DNA of 64,000 nucleotides from Zobellella taiwanensis. GTDB lineage: Bacteria; Pseudomonadota; Gammaproteobacteria; Enterobacterales; Aeromonadaceae. The DNA is taken from positions 62,001 through 126,000 of the forward strand of contig NZ_PXYH01000001.1 of the NCBI RefSeq assembly GCF_003012795.1. Reading direction: 5' to 3'. A program made the translations under genes and the position numbers. Under the pieces are notes generated by a model. That model was not told the DNA's origin. It made no database searches and saw only the letters and a list, made by a program, of their open reading frames with translations. Below, piece after piece: positions 8,980 through 16,702 of this stretch; the first letter of the stretch is position 1, and each line of letters opens with the position of its first letter.

Positions 8980-9049
8980 ATATAACGCTTGGCTTTGCGG
9001 CGCGCCGGAGCGCAGCGTAGGTGCGTCCGCCAACAGCCACTTGTTAGAT
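8980..9049 (-). repeat. attC site of the TPR-HEPN cassette
   Basis: Minus-strand cores are ATCTAAC (9043-9049) and GTTATAT (8980-8986). The interior contains GCGGACGCACC and GCGCTCCGGCGCGCC arms and CAAGTGGCTG pairing with CAAAGCCAAG-like sequence. Length is 70 bases. Confidence 0.85.
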
Positions 9050-9051
9050 TT

Positions 9052-10569
9052 TCACTCCTCGCGCCCACGGATATACTCATGAGAGGGCACGAATAGTGGT
9101 AAAGAAACACCGTCTCTCTCCCCGGAGAGCCGTCTTTCTCTAATTAGGACCATTTGCACGAAATAAACCACCCCAGCCCTAGCCAGCTTGAGAGTTTGGA
9201 GAGACTCGCGTGCAAACTCTTGAAAACGGTAGTGTTCAACACAACCTGTCTCGCCATTCTCATGTGGCAACCCCATGTCGTGGAGCACTGTAAATCGATG
9301 TGTTGAGGAATTTCTCGAGCTCTGTTTTATTGCCAAAAAACCCTGTTCATTCGATAAATCTCTAGAAATTTCAGTCATTGCCAGAAGTGCGGTATTGCCT
9401 TTCTCAACCTCTTCTTCAATCACTGGAGCCAACTCTCTCGATTTTTGGCCCTTCTTAACTTTCTTAAACCAGGCAGTCTTCATCGATGCGCCCTTGGCGC
9501 CATCGATCCCCAAGTAAGACAGTGAAGCCACCGCGATTTTATCAAGGATGTCCAAAGCACTACGTTGGGCCAAAGCCAAAGCTGACTGATTTACTCCGTA
9601 GCAAGCATAATCGAGAGTGTCATTATAATTACCAGTTTCTTTGAAGCGCTCGTGGCATGCGTCGAAGAGTAATTGCCTTGCCAGGATGTACTCAGATTTT
9701 AGGACGTTGACCATCGCAAAAATCTCAGGAACGCTCCCGCCTGATCCTGTAGTCGATACTACCGACGCTATATTAATATTATCCCAGTATTGAGAACCAT
9801 GTGCGTGGGAGTGAATGGTCGGCGAGAGCGTCAGATTGTTTTTTACGACGAAGCCCTCATAGCTATCAATATGAGCGACTTGCTCTGTTTTTTGGACTGG
9901 ACGAATATCAGTTATTTCGCCGGTGATCCCGTTTACCCCATACTCACCAGAGTATGAATATATTGTTTCGATATTCTGTTTAACATGATCTGCAAGGTGT
10001 TCAATTTCTGACTTCACCAATCCGGGATCGCCCAAGCCTTGATTCAATGCATATCTGAGCATTTTTAAGGCGCCAGAGCTTGCGACCCCGTTTTCTGGGT
10101 TTTCCTCTAAGGCTTGAGAATAAAAGTCATATGCTTCTACCCAGCGATAGGAGGACCAAAGAAGATTACCCAAATTAGTAAAGGACTGAGACCGAGTGTC
10201 ATGAGTTGCTTCCGAATCAATCGCTGCTTTGTAGTAGAGCTGGCGTGCCTCTAATCGATACTTTTCAGTTATTCCATACCAGCTATACCCTTCGTACCTC
10301 GTAGACAAGGCAAGAGCGTGCAGGCCATTCGCCAAGTTATAACTGAGTTCCGAGTTTTCTTTACACTTGCCGACAACAAGCCGAAAAATTTCAACTCCTT
10401 TAAAGACTGAATCAAAGTCCTTCAGTAACCCTCCAGCGTCCACCAGAATGGCTGCTTTCAACATATCAATGTTGATACTCCCGGAGAGCTCCAGCGCTTG
10501 ACGAATAGCTTCCTGCGGGCTCTCATCCACCAAGCGATTCAGCTTTTCCGCTTGTTCAGCTAATTCCAC
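9052..10569 (-). CDS. TPR-containing protein with C-terminal HEPN domain (LA2681-like; integron cassette)
   Basis: A 505-residue protein. The first 170 residues contain TPR-like helical pairs; the clearest is SQSFTNLGNLLWSSYRWVEAYDFYSQALEENPENG. The C-terminal part carries RNSSTH at about 419-424 (SSRNSSTHRFTVLHD), an R-x4-H HEPN ribonuclease motif. The arrangement resembles the LA2681-like HEPN family as I remember it. TPR-plus-HEPN proteins are typical of RNA-targeting toxins and abortive-infection effectors. The gene occupies a full cassette between two attC sites. Family placement is moderate; the HEPN motif itself is plain. Confidence 0.75.
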   Translation of the reverse strand: MELAEQAEKLNRLVDESPQEAIRQALELSGSINIDMLKAAILVDAGGLLKDFDSVFKGVEIFRLVVGKCKENSELSYNLANGLHALALSTRYEGYSWYGITEKYRLEARQLYYKAAIDSEATHDTRSQSFTNLGNLLWSSYRWVEAYDFYSQALEENPENGVASSGALKMLRYALNQGLGDPGLVKSEIEHLADHVKQNIETIYSYSGEYGVNGITGEITDIRPVQKTEQVAHIDSYEGFVVKNNLTLSPTIHSHAHGSQYWDNINIASVVSTTGSGGSVPEIFAMVNVLKSEYILARQLLFDACHERFKETGNYNDTLDYACYGVNQSALALAQRSALDILDKIAVASLSYLGIDGAKGASMKTAWFKKVKKGQKSRELAPVIEEEVEKGNTALLAMTEISRDLSNEQGFLAIKQSSRNSSTHRFTVLHDMGLPHENGETGCVEHYRFQEFARESLQTLKLARAGVVYFVQMVLIRERRLSGERDGVSLPLFVPSHEYIRGREE

Positions 10570-10583
10570 TCAGCCTCCTGAAA

Positions 10584-10695
10584 ATCTAACGTTGCGTTCA
10601 CCTGCGGATTGTAAGTAGCGCGTTGCGATAAACTTCGCGCAGCGATATTGCAAAAGCGCTACTTACAATTCGTCAGGTGCAATGCCTTGTTAAAA
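10584..10695 (-). repeat. attC site of the small Cys-rich cassette (long type)
   Basis: Minus-strand cores are TTTTAAC (10689-10695) and GTTAGAT (10584-10590). The long arms GATTGTAAGTAGCGC and GCGCTACTTACAATTC pair over about 15 bases, so the folded site is 112 bases. This is longer than the other attCs here and similar in size to Vibrio-type repeats. Confidence 0.9.
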
Positions 10696-10737
10696 ATTAA
10701 TTACGACTATAGACATTAATAAAATGCTTTTTTCTAC

Positions 10738-11097
10738 CTAGGCACGCGCACCAGATGCATAAAGATGTTGAATGCAATAGGCGCTAGTTTTTACTTGCAT
10801 ATTTGAGCAACCAACATGCAGGCATCTCGATGTACCTAAACCACCACGATTTTCAATCATTTTTTCCTTTATTTGGGAGCTATAGTCAAAACTTTCCCAA
10901 TTCAACTCGCTGCCAATTTTTACAGCGTGGATAGACTGATACTTATCCCACTCCTCAACAACCCATAGCTGGCTGCACTTGGAGCATTTCATTAATTTTA
11001 CCCAGTTACCATATGAAATTGGCTCCAAGTTATTTGTGAACTCACTATAAGAGTTCGAGATTTCAACTAAGATGCCAAAACTTTCACATTTGCACAT
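10738..11097 (-). CDS. small Cys-rich, zinc-ribbon-like hypothetical protein (integron cassette)
   Basis: A 119-residue protein with paired cysteines that could bind zinc: CKC at the N-terminus and CSKC at about 38-41 followed by QLWVVEEWD. A second group lies near the C-terminus: CLHVGC and, later, CIQH. No named family is recognised. It is AT-rich, bounded by attC sites and read in the array direction. An immunity, anti-phage or regulatory protein is possible but unsupported. Confidence 0.65.
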   Translation of the reverse strand: MCKCESFGILVEISNSYSEFTNNLEPISYGNWVKLMKCSKCSQLWVVEEWDKYQSIHAVKIGSELNWESFDYSSQIKEKMIENRGGLGTSRCLHVGCSNMQVKTSAYCIQHLYASGARA

Positions 11098-11114
11098 AGG
11101 TAACTACTTTGCCT

Positions 11115-11174
11115 TTTTAACGCTTGAGTTAAGCCGCGCCGCGAAGCGGCGTCGGCTTGAACGAATTGTTAGAC
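11115..11174 (-). repeat. attC (59-base element) of the aadA1 cassette
   Basis: On the minus strand it runs from GTCTAAC (11168-11174) to GTTAAAA (11115-11121), 60 bases. The interior CCGACGCCGCTTCGCGGCG matches, from memory, the well-known aadA1 59-base element of class 1 integrons up to the last core, where the next cassette's bases take over. Confidence 0.95.
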
Positions 11175-11175
11175 A

Positions 11176-11967
11176 TTATTTGCCGACTACCTTGGTGATC
11201 TCGCCTTTCACGTAGTGAACAAATTTTTCCAACTGATCTGCGCGCGAGGCCAAGCGATCTTCTTCTTGTCCAAGATAAGCCTGTCTAGCTTCAAGTATGA
11301 CGGGCTGATACTGGGCCGGCAGGCGCTCCATTGCCCAGTCGGCAGCGACATCCTTCGGCGCGATTTTGCCGGTTACTGCGCTGTACCAAATGCGGGACAA
11401 CGTAAGCACTACATTTCGCTCATCGCCAGCCCAGTCGGGCGGCGAGTTCCATAGCGTTAAGGTTTCATTTAGCGCCTCAAATAGATCCTGTTCAGGAACC
11501 GGATCAAAGAGTTCCTCCGCCGCTGGACCTACCAAGGCAACGCTATGTTCTCTTGCTTTTGTCAGCAAGATAGCCAGATCAATGTCGATCGTGGCTGGCT
11601 CGAAGATACCTGCAAGAATGTCATTGCGCTGCCATTCTCCAAATTGCAGTTCGCGCTTAGCTGGATAACGCCACGGAATGATGTCGTCGTGCACAACAAT
11701 GGTGACTTCTACAGCGCGGAGAATCTCGCTCTCTCCAGGGGAAGCCGAAGTTTCCAAAAGGTCGTTGATCAAAGCTCGCCGCGTTGTTTCATCAAGCCTT
11801 ACGGTCACCGTAACCAGCAAATCAATATCACTGTGTGGCTTCAGGCCGCCATCCACTGCGGAGCCGTACAAATGTACGGCCAGCAACGTCGGTTCGAGAT
11901 GGCGCTCGATGACGCCAACTACCTCTGATAGTTGAGTCGATACTTCGGCGATCACCGCTTCCCTCAT
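11176..11967 (-). CDS. aadA1: AadA1-type aminoglycoside (3'')-nucleotidyltransferase
   Basis: Adenylylates streptomycin and spectinomycin, giving resistance. The start is the ATG at 11967 (MREAVIAEVSTQLSEVVG), the standard aadA1 start; an in-frame ATG at 12039 lies across the attI junction. The product is 263 residues with the nucleotidyltransferase motif HLYGSAVDGGLKPHSDIDLL at about 37-56. From memory it matches clinical AadA1 almost throughout; the one difference I notice is K for E near the C-terminus (QLEKFVHYV). It is the first cassette after attI, the position expected for the most recently captured and best expressed cassette. Confidence 0.96.
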   Translation of the reverse strand: MREAVIAEVSTQLSEVVGVIERHLEPTLLAVHLYGSAVDGGLKPHSDIDLLVTVTVRLDETTRRALINDLLETSASPGESEILRAVEVTIVVHDDIIPWRYPAKRELQFGEWQRNDILAGIFEPATIDIDLAILLTKAREHSVALVGPAAEELFDPVPEQDLFEALNETLTLWNSPPDWAGDERNVVLTLSRIWYSAVTGKIAPKDVAADWAMERLPAQYQPVILEARQAYLGQEEDRLASRADQLEKFVHYVKGEITKVVGK

Positions 11968-11970
11968 GAT

Positions 11971-12060
11971 GTTTAACAATTGTATATTGCCCTGGCTTGA
12001 TAACCTGCATTCACACAGATCAAAAAGCGATGATAACATTCTAATTTCACTAAAACTTTC
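11971..12060 (-). other. attI recombination site (junction with first cassette)
   Basis: The minus-strand sequence TTGTTAAACATCATGAGG is the attI-cassette junction, with GTTAAAC at 11971-11977 as the crossover core. The sequence toward intI does not match class 1 attI1 as I remember it, so this is a chromosomal-type attI. Its outer limit is a guess. No clear Pc promoter was identified by eye. Confidence 0.65.
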
Positions 12061-12141
12061 CCAAAATCACGTTTTTCTTGAAAGTGTAGAACACGCATTC
12101 TCGATAACCGCCTACTTCGGGCACGGATGTTTTTGAGAGTT
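12045..12141 (+). repeat. copy A of a diverged direct repeat (between attI and intI)
   Basis: Shares TCACGTTTTTCTTGAA, GATAACCGCC and ATGTTTTTGAGAGTT, in the same order and at about the same spacing, with 17268-17364. Overall identity is roughly 70% by eye. Its function is unknown; it could be part of the attI region. Confidence 0.75.
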
Positions 12142-12231
12142 GTTCGTAACTTATTGAATAATAAAAAATCATATCTCTACTCCTACTGCCAACCGAGAGA
12201 TCCGATGAGTGAAGGTGTGCCAGAACAGCCG

Positions 12232-12263
12232 TTGCCGTCTATTATAACTGTATATACATACAG
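12232..12263 (+). promoter_or_regulatory. intI promoter with LexA (SOS) box
   Basis: CTGTATATACATACAG at 12248-12263 is a perfect CTG-N10-CAG LexA operator. TTGCCG at 12232-12237 and TACATA at 12255-12260, spaced 17 bases, are a plausible sigma-70 promoter whose -10 is covered by the operator. The box ends 13 bases before the intI start. SOS control of integron integrases is established for class 1 and Vibrio integrons. Confidence 0.9.
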
Positions 12264-12276
12264 CAAAGAGGTTCAT

Positions 12277-13239
12277 ATGGCACAGTCTCCTTTTATTGAG
12301 CAGATCCGTCAAGAGCTCAGATTGCGGCAATACAGCCTGCGTACCGAGAAAAGCTATCTCTACTGGATAAAGGGCTACATACTTTTCCATCGCAAACAGC
12401 ATCCCGACAACATGGGAGTGGCAGAAGTCAAAAGCTTTCTGTCATGGTTGGCCAATGATCGCCATGTTGCCGTTAACACCCAGAAGCAAGCGCTCTGCGC
12501 TTTGGTGTTCCTATATCAACAGATTTTGCATAAGCCGCTGGGTGAACTGGATTTTGTTCGTACCTCGCGTCAGCGTTATCTACCCACGGTTCTGACCAGG
12601 GAGGAAGTTCAACGAGTCCTTCAACATGTGCAGGGTAAAACTGCGTTGATCATTAAGCTGCTTTACGGCTGTGGGCTGAGGATCAGCGAGTGCCTGCGGC
12701 TCAGGGTAAAAGACATCAATCTCAGCCATCTTTCAGTTACCATCCATGATGGCAAGGGCAAAAAAGACAGGGTTACCTTGCTGAGCCGCTCATTGGCCGC
12801 TCCATTGCAGCAGGAAATTGGCAAAGCCTTGGCGATTCAGCGTGAAGATAACTCCCAAGGCATAGGGCCGTCGTTGCCCGGGGCTTTGCACAAAAAATAC
12901 CCCAATGCCTACCGCCAGCCGGGCTGGATGTTTATCTTTCCTTCCTCCGGCATCTGTCGCCACCCCTTTCATGGTTATTGGTGCAGGCACCATCTCCACG
13001 ACAGTGCCATCCGCAAGACGCTTAAACAGGCCGTTGTGGCTGCCGGTATCGGAAAGCCGGTAAGTTGCCATACCTTTCGCCATTCCTTTACCACTCACCT
13101 GTTGGAGCAGGGCGCGGATATCCGCACAGTACAGGAGCTGCTTGGGCATAACGATGTCCGCACCACACAAATCTACACCCATGTGCTTGGCCAGCACTAT
13201 GCGGGCACCTTGAGCCCGCTGGACACGCTACCGCCCTGA
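12277..13239 (+). CDS. intI: integron integrase (tyrosine recombinase)
   Basis: Captures and shuffles cassettes by attI x attC and attC x attC recombination. The 320-residue frame starts at ATG 12277 (MAQSPF) with AGAGG just upstream; the 50 extra codons from 12127 cross the LexA box and are rejected. Catalytic residues are visible: R135 (GCGLRISE), H265 and R268 (CHTFRHS), H291 (LLGHNDV) and Y300 (TQIYTHV). The IntI-specific insertion is present at about 204-224 (LHKKYPNAYRQPGWMFIFPS). All residues needed for activity appear intact. It is divergent from the cassette array, as in other integrons. Confidence 0.95.
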   Translation: MAQSPFIEQIRQELRLRQYSLRTEKSYLYWIKGYILFHRKQHPDNMGVAEVKSFLSWLANDRHVAVNTQKQALCALVFLYQQILHKPLGELDFVRTSRQRYLPTVLTREEVQRVLQHVQGKTALIIKLLYGCGLRISECLRLRVKDINLSHLSVTIHDGKGKKDRVTLLSRSLAAPLQQEIGKALAIQREDNSQGIGPSLPGALHKKYPNAYRQPGWMFIFPSSGICRHPFHGYWCRHHLHDSAIRKTLKQAVVAAGIGKPVSCHTFRHSFTTHLLEQGADIRTVQELLGHNDVRTTQIYTHVLGQHYAGTLSPLDTLPP

Positions 13240-13409
13240 TGTTACAGGCCATCATCCCCTGCCGACACGGTTTCCATATGCGACTATTCTGGACGGGGTG
13301 GCGGAGGCTGGCAATTGCAAAAAGGTGAAGTAAGGATGCAAAAAGCGCCGACTGGCGATTATTTAAACAAACAGCGACCCGGCGGCAACAACGCCGCCCG
13401 GTGCGTGCC

Positions 13410-13646
13410 TTAGGTTTCTTCGGGCGAAGGATGGTCCGGGGCAAGGCGGTCCGCAGGCTCGCCCCGGTCGCATTTTTTGCAGTTCAGCATCATCCCCAGC
13501 ATGGCCTGCCGCCCGGCGGCGGAGGTCACCCAGGGCCGGTTGATAAAGGGCGGCTGGTGGCGCACGTGCTGAAAATGGCCGCAGCGCAGCTCGGCCACCC
13601 AGTGCCCTTCTTCATCCCGGTGGTAGCCCGCAATGGCCTGCTCCAT
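13410..13646 (-). CDS. DUF3565 domain protein
   Basis: A 78-residue protein with the family pattern IAGYHRDEEGHWVAELRCGH at about 5-24, then HVRHQPPFINRPWV and CKKC near 56-59. The Cys/His spacing suggests a metal-binding fold. Function is unknown. It lies eight bases downstream of the DUF3087 gene and is probably co-transcribed with it. Confidence 0.85.
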   Translation of the reverse strand: MEQAIAGYHRDEEGHWVAELRCGHFQHVRHQPPFINRPWVTSAAGRQAMLGMMLNCKKCDRGEPADRLAPDHPSPEET

Positions 13647-13653
13647 GCCGGCG

Positions 13654-14160
13654 TTAAAACCGCTCGAGCAGGCGCGGATGGTAGTCGTCCGCGTGCAGCA
13701 CCAGGCCGTGCCGCCCGGCCAGCTGGTCGAGCTCGGCCTGCTTGGCCGACAGCTCGTCCATCACAATGGTGTTGTCGTCCAGCTGCCACAGCTGGCGCGA
13801 GCCGGCATAGCAGAACTGCAGCGCCAGCATGGCGTCGCGATCGCCCTGCCGGGCGGCGGCTTCAATGCGGCGCAGCTTGCGGCTGATCTTGTTGAGCTGT
13901 TGTTTCAGCTCCCACACATAGAGTACTTCGGTCAGAAAGGGATGGTGGCGCAACCGGCTCAGGCCGCCCCCCAGGATAAGGGCACCAAACACCACGCCCA
14001 GCAGGTTCCAGTGGAAGTGGCTGCCGTCGGGGCTGGGAAAAACGCGGATAAGCAGCTGGGAAATGGCCAGGCTAAGGGCCGCCAGCGTCAGGGAACAGCC
14101 CACAAACACCCGGTTGAGGTGGCGGCGGTAACGGGTTTTGTCGATCGGGATAAGTTTCAT
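13654..14160 (-). CDS. DUF3087 family membrane protein
   Basis: A 168-residue protein. The basic N-terminus (DKTRYRRHLNRVFVGCSLTL) leads into two membrane helices at about 17-40 and 48-66, with GSHFHWNLLGVVFGALILGG between and within them. A soluble helical tail follows. This matches DUF3087 as I know it. Function is unknown. The start ATG at 14160 has no strong SD, but the family N-terminus begins here. Confidence 0.8.
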   Translation of the reverse strand: MKLIPIDKTRYRRHLNRVFVGCSLTLAALSLAISQLLIRVFPSPDGSHFHWNLLGVVFGALILGGGLSRLRHHPFLTEVLYVWELKQQLNKISRKLRRIEAAARQGDRDAMLALQFCYAGSRQLWQLDDNTIVMDELSAKQAELDQLAGRHGLVLHADDYHPRLLERF

Positions 14161-14231
14161 AACAGCCTAAATTAACAATGAAAATGGCCGCATTATACGC
14201 CCGGAAAGTCGCTCTCCCCAACCCGGCGGCA

Positions 14232-15689
14232 TCAGCGGCGGTATTCCACACCGTCGAACACCAGCAGGGTGCCATCGTAGCGACAGGAAACGGTGCCCGA
14301 GGGCACGCTCAGGCGCTGCAATACCTGGCCACTGGACGCCAGCCGGTACATTCCCTGGCCGTAACTGACCGAGATGCTGTCGGCGGTAGTGGTAAAGCTG
14401 AAGTCGATCTCAAAGCGGTATTGCTCCGCCCCTTCCATCGACAGGCTGACCAGGCGGCCCTGCCCTTCGCCGGGCGAATCCAGCTCCAGCCGGTTGTTGC
14501 CGGTGCTGTCGCGGAACGTGCCGCTGGCCGCGCGGCAACCGGCTGGCTCTGCCACCGGCGCGGCAGGCGGCCCGCTCTGCGCCTCGCGCCGGCGGTCGGC
14601 GGCCAGCTGGCGATCGCGCTCCATCAGGCCGGCCAGGGCTTCGGCGCCGGCGAGTTTTTTACCGCCGTAGTAATAGCATTCGCCCGCCGGCACCGTTTCG
14701 CCGCCGCAGCTGAAGGTACCGGTCTGGTGGGGAAAGGCCGCCCCGTCGGGCAGGTCCATCCAGCCGCCTTGCCACCAGGTCAGGCGCCCCTGGCCGGCCG
14801 GTTTGCGCTCGCTGACCGGCCCCCGCCAGACGTTGCCGTCGGTCATGCGCAATTCGCCCTGCTGCGGCTCAAAGGCCCGGTAGCGGCCGGCAAAGCGGGT
14901 GCCGTCGGGCCAGGTGGTGGTGCTGCCCGGCTCAATCTGGTGGCTGTGGATGAGGTAGTCGCCATCCACCTCGCGGCCATCGGCGTAGCGGGTTTTGCCG
15001 GTGATCCTGTCGCCGGCCACCATGGCTTGGGCGATCTCGGCAAAGGGTTGCCCGTGCCGGCGGATCTGGACCCGGCCGGCGCCGACCCGCTCGCCGTTGT
15101 TTTGCGGGCCGCTATAGTCGGCCCGGTAGCCGTTGTGGGCAAAGAGCACTGCGGGGCCATAGCTGGCCGAGACGGGGGTTCGCCAGGCGCGGGTGTCCGA
15201 CTCCGGGCTGGCCCGGGCCGGATCGGGCTCCCGGCTGATCAGGATATCGTCGAACAACAGGCCGTAATCCGCATACACCTGGGTGACTTCGCCCGGCACC
15301 ACCTCGACCCAGTCGCTGAATTCCAGCTCGCCCAGGCGATACACCTTTACCGCATAGCGGTCCGGCCACAGCGCATATTCCTTGCTCGCCCCGGCGGAAA
15401 GCGGCTCGGTAATAAAGGGGTTGAATCCCTGGTTGCGCGCGGCCTTTGTTACCTGCATCTGCCAGCCGTAATAGGCCCCGACGCCCGACGGGTTGACCCT
15501 GAACCGGATAACGCCCGGATCGGACGCTTTATCGGCGGCAAGCCGGTGTGGCGAGGCAGCGGGCGGGGCCGGCTGTGCGCTGCTGGCGCTGTTGCCGCCC
15601 TGGCACGCCGCCAGGCCGAGCCCGACCAGGCCAATCAGGCCGGCCCGCGCCGCCGTGGCCATCTTCAAGTTCAAAAGGGTATTGGGCAT
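14232..15689 (-). CDS. lipoprotein with MORN-like repeats
   Basis: A 485-residue exported protein. The N-terminal hydrophobic segment ends in GLGLAAC with Cys at position 29, a lipobox. Residues about 255-345 contain MORN-like units (DGREVDGDYL, WPDGTRFAGRYR, DGNVWRGPVS). A final beta-rich domain of about 100 residues has two cysteines (about 384 and 471). An internal ATG at residue 10 is an alternative start. I cannot name the family. It is probably an outer-membrane or periplasmic surface protein, transcribed alone. Confidence 0.65.
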   Translation of the reverse strand: MPNTLLNLKMATAARAGLIGLVGLGLAACQGGNSASSAQPAPPAASPHRLAADKASDPGVIRFRVNPSGVGAYYGWQMQVTKAARNQGFNPFITEPLSAGASKEYALWPDRYAVKVYRLGELEFSDWVEVVPGEVTQVYADYGLLFDDILISREPDPARASPESDTRAWRTPVSASYGPAVLFAHNGYRADYSGPQNNGERVGAGRVQIRRHGQPFAEIAQAMVAGDRITGKTRYADGREVDGDYLIHSHQIEPGSTTTWPDGTRFAGRYRAFEPQQGELRMTDGNVWRGPVSERKPAGQGRLTWWQGGWMDLPDGAAFPHQTGTFSCGGETVPAGECYYYGGKKLAGAEALAGLMERDRQLAADRRREAQSGPPAAPVAEPAGCRAASGTFRDSTGNNRLELDSPGEGQGRLVSLSMEGAEQYRFEIDFSFTTTADSISVSYGQGMYRLASSGQVLQRLSVPSGTVSCRYDGTLLVFDGVEYRR

Positions 15690-15765
15690 CCTGTTTCCTT
15701 ATCTATGTAAGAGACGGCACCGTTCAGATGTGCATCCCGTGTTCCACCATGGGCGCCCGGACAGC

Positions 15766-16106
15766 TCAGAAGTAGCCGACGAGGCGCCCCAGGGTCAGGG
15801 CCGTCAGCCAGGCGGCCAGCGAAATGCCCCCACCTGCCCCACGCCGAGCTGCTCCGCGCTCGGCCCCGCTCGTTCATCCCGCCACGGCTGCCCCACTTCG
15901 ACGACCCAGCGCTCACCGCCCACCTCCAGCGTGACCTCGCCGTGGAGGTTGCCCAGCCGCACCTCGATAATGGTGCCCGTCAGCTCGAACTGCTCGTCGG
16001 TCGCCCAGCCCCAGCCGTGGTGCGCCCATGCGCCTTGCACCAGGAAAAGGCACGCCACCAGCGCAAACAGCACGATCACTCCCCGTCGTTCGAAAAACCT
16101 TTCCAT
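15766..16106 (-). pseudogene. DUF6152 gene truncated and joined out of frame to the tail of another membrane-protein gene
   Basis: From ATG 16106 (good SD, GGAGG) the protein has a signal peptide and AHHGWGWATDEQFELTGTI, then LGNLHGEVTLEV and RWVVEVGQPWRDERAG, the DUF6152 core. The conserved C-terminal part is missing: after LGVGQV the frame ends at 15804. In another frame the next bases read ISLAAWLTALTLGRLVGYF followed by a stop at 15766, which looks like the last membrane helix of a DUF6644-type protein. DUF6152 and DUF6644 genes are often adjacent, so a deletion that removed the 3' end of one and most of the other explains this. The partner identity is inference. Confidence 0.65.
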
Positions 16107-16312
16107 TGCCCATCCTCCGTGTCGATGATCAGTTTAATCTTGGAAGCTTAACCCGGTAACGTCCATGCAAGCTGCCCGGGCGGCAGCCGGCCATCACACT
16201 GATCGAAATCCGGCTTCATAAAAAGGCCTTGGCTACAAGCTGTTAATATGGAAAGGATAACCATGGACAGGAGAACTTTCCAAATTAGCTTAAAAAATAT
16301 CACATCTCCTTA
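16107..16312. other. intergenic stretch with one small hairpin
   Basis: About 200 bases without a gene. GCTGCC-CGGGC-GGCAGC at 16171-16187 can form a short hairpin. GTAACG near 16156 and GTTAATA near 16241 have attC-like spacing, but no pairing arms were found between them. Confidence 0.4.
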
Positions 16313-16633
16313 TTACATTCTTTTAGCTTTAAACCACGATTCATCACCATCATGAATATAAAGCATGCCATATAAATCATTGTTTTCTTCCAGCACCGCC
16401 CAGCCACGTCCACTTACGGGATCATATTCACTACTTCCGTCCCACGAGAACTCCACTTTAGGTGGCAAGTCTTTTGAGTACCTGTAGTCGATGGTCCCAT
16501 TGACTGTGCCGAATACAAAACCTCCCGAATAATCTTTATCAAACCGGATAAAACCAGGCTCTTCAAGATCAACGTAATCTTGATCCCACTGCTCCATTTC
16601 AATTATTTCCCACTTTCCCAAGAATTCATTCAT
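16313..16633 (-). CDS. small hypothetical protein
   Basis: A 106-residue acidic protein with WDQDYVDLEEPGFIRFDK at about 16-33, GGFVFGTVNGTIDYRY, then VEFSWDGSSEYDPVSGRGWA at about 60-79 and a C-terminal GDESWFKAKRM. I recall similar short proteins in many accessory regions, but no function is assigned. It is far more AT-rich than its neighbours and follows the DUF6398-like gene on the same strand after 69 bases. It may be cassette cargo, because it lies on the cassette side of repeat copy B. Confidence 0.65.
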   Translation of the reverse strand: MNEFLGKWEIIEMEQWDQDYVDLEEPGFIRFDKDYSGGFVFGTVNGTIDYRYSKDLPPKVEFSWDGSSEYDPVSGRGWAVLEENNDLYGMLYIHDGDESWFKAKRM

Positions 16634-16702
16634 AGGATTAACCTGCTTGATTTTCGCCCAACTGAATTATATTGGTCATGACGTAGAAATCATGAGTAGG
16701 CT

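Noticed and set aside
12127..12276. 50-codon N-terminal extension of intI
   Set aside because: It spans the LexA box and promoter; the family N-terminus begins at 12277 with its own SD.
13381..13398. GGCGGC-AACAAC-GCCGCC hairpin after intI as a terminator
   Set aside because: The stem is short and there is no T-tract on either strand.
16156..16247. attC-like pair of cores (GTAACG ... GTTAATA) after the small hypothetical gene
   Set aside because: Spacing is plausible but no inverted arms pair between the cores, so it does not fold as an attC by eye.
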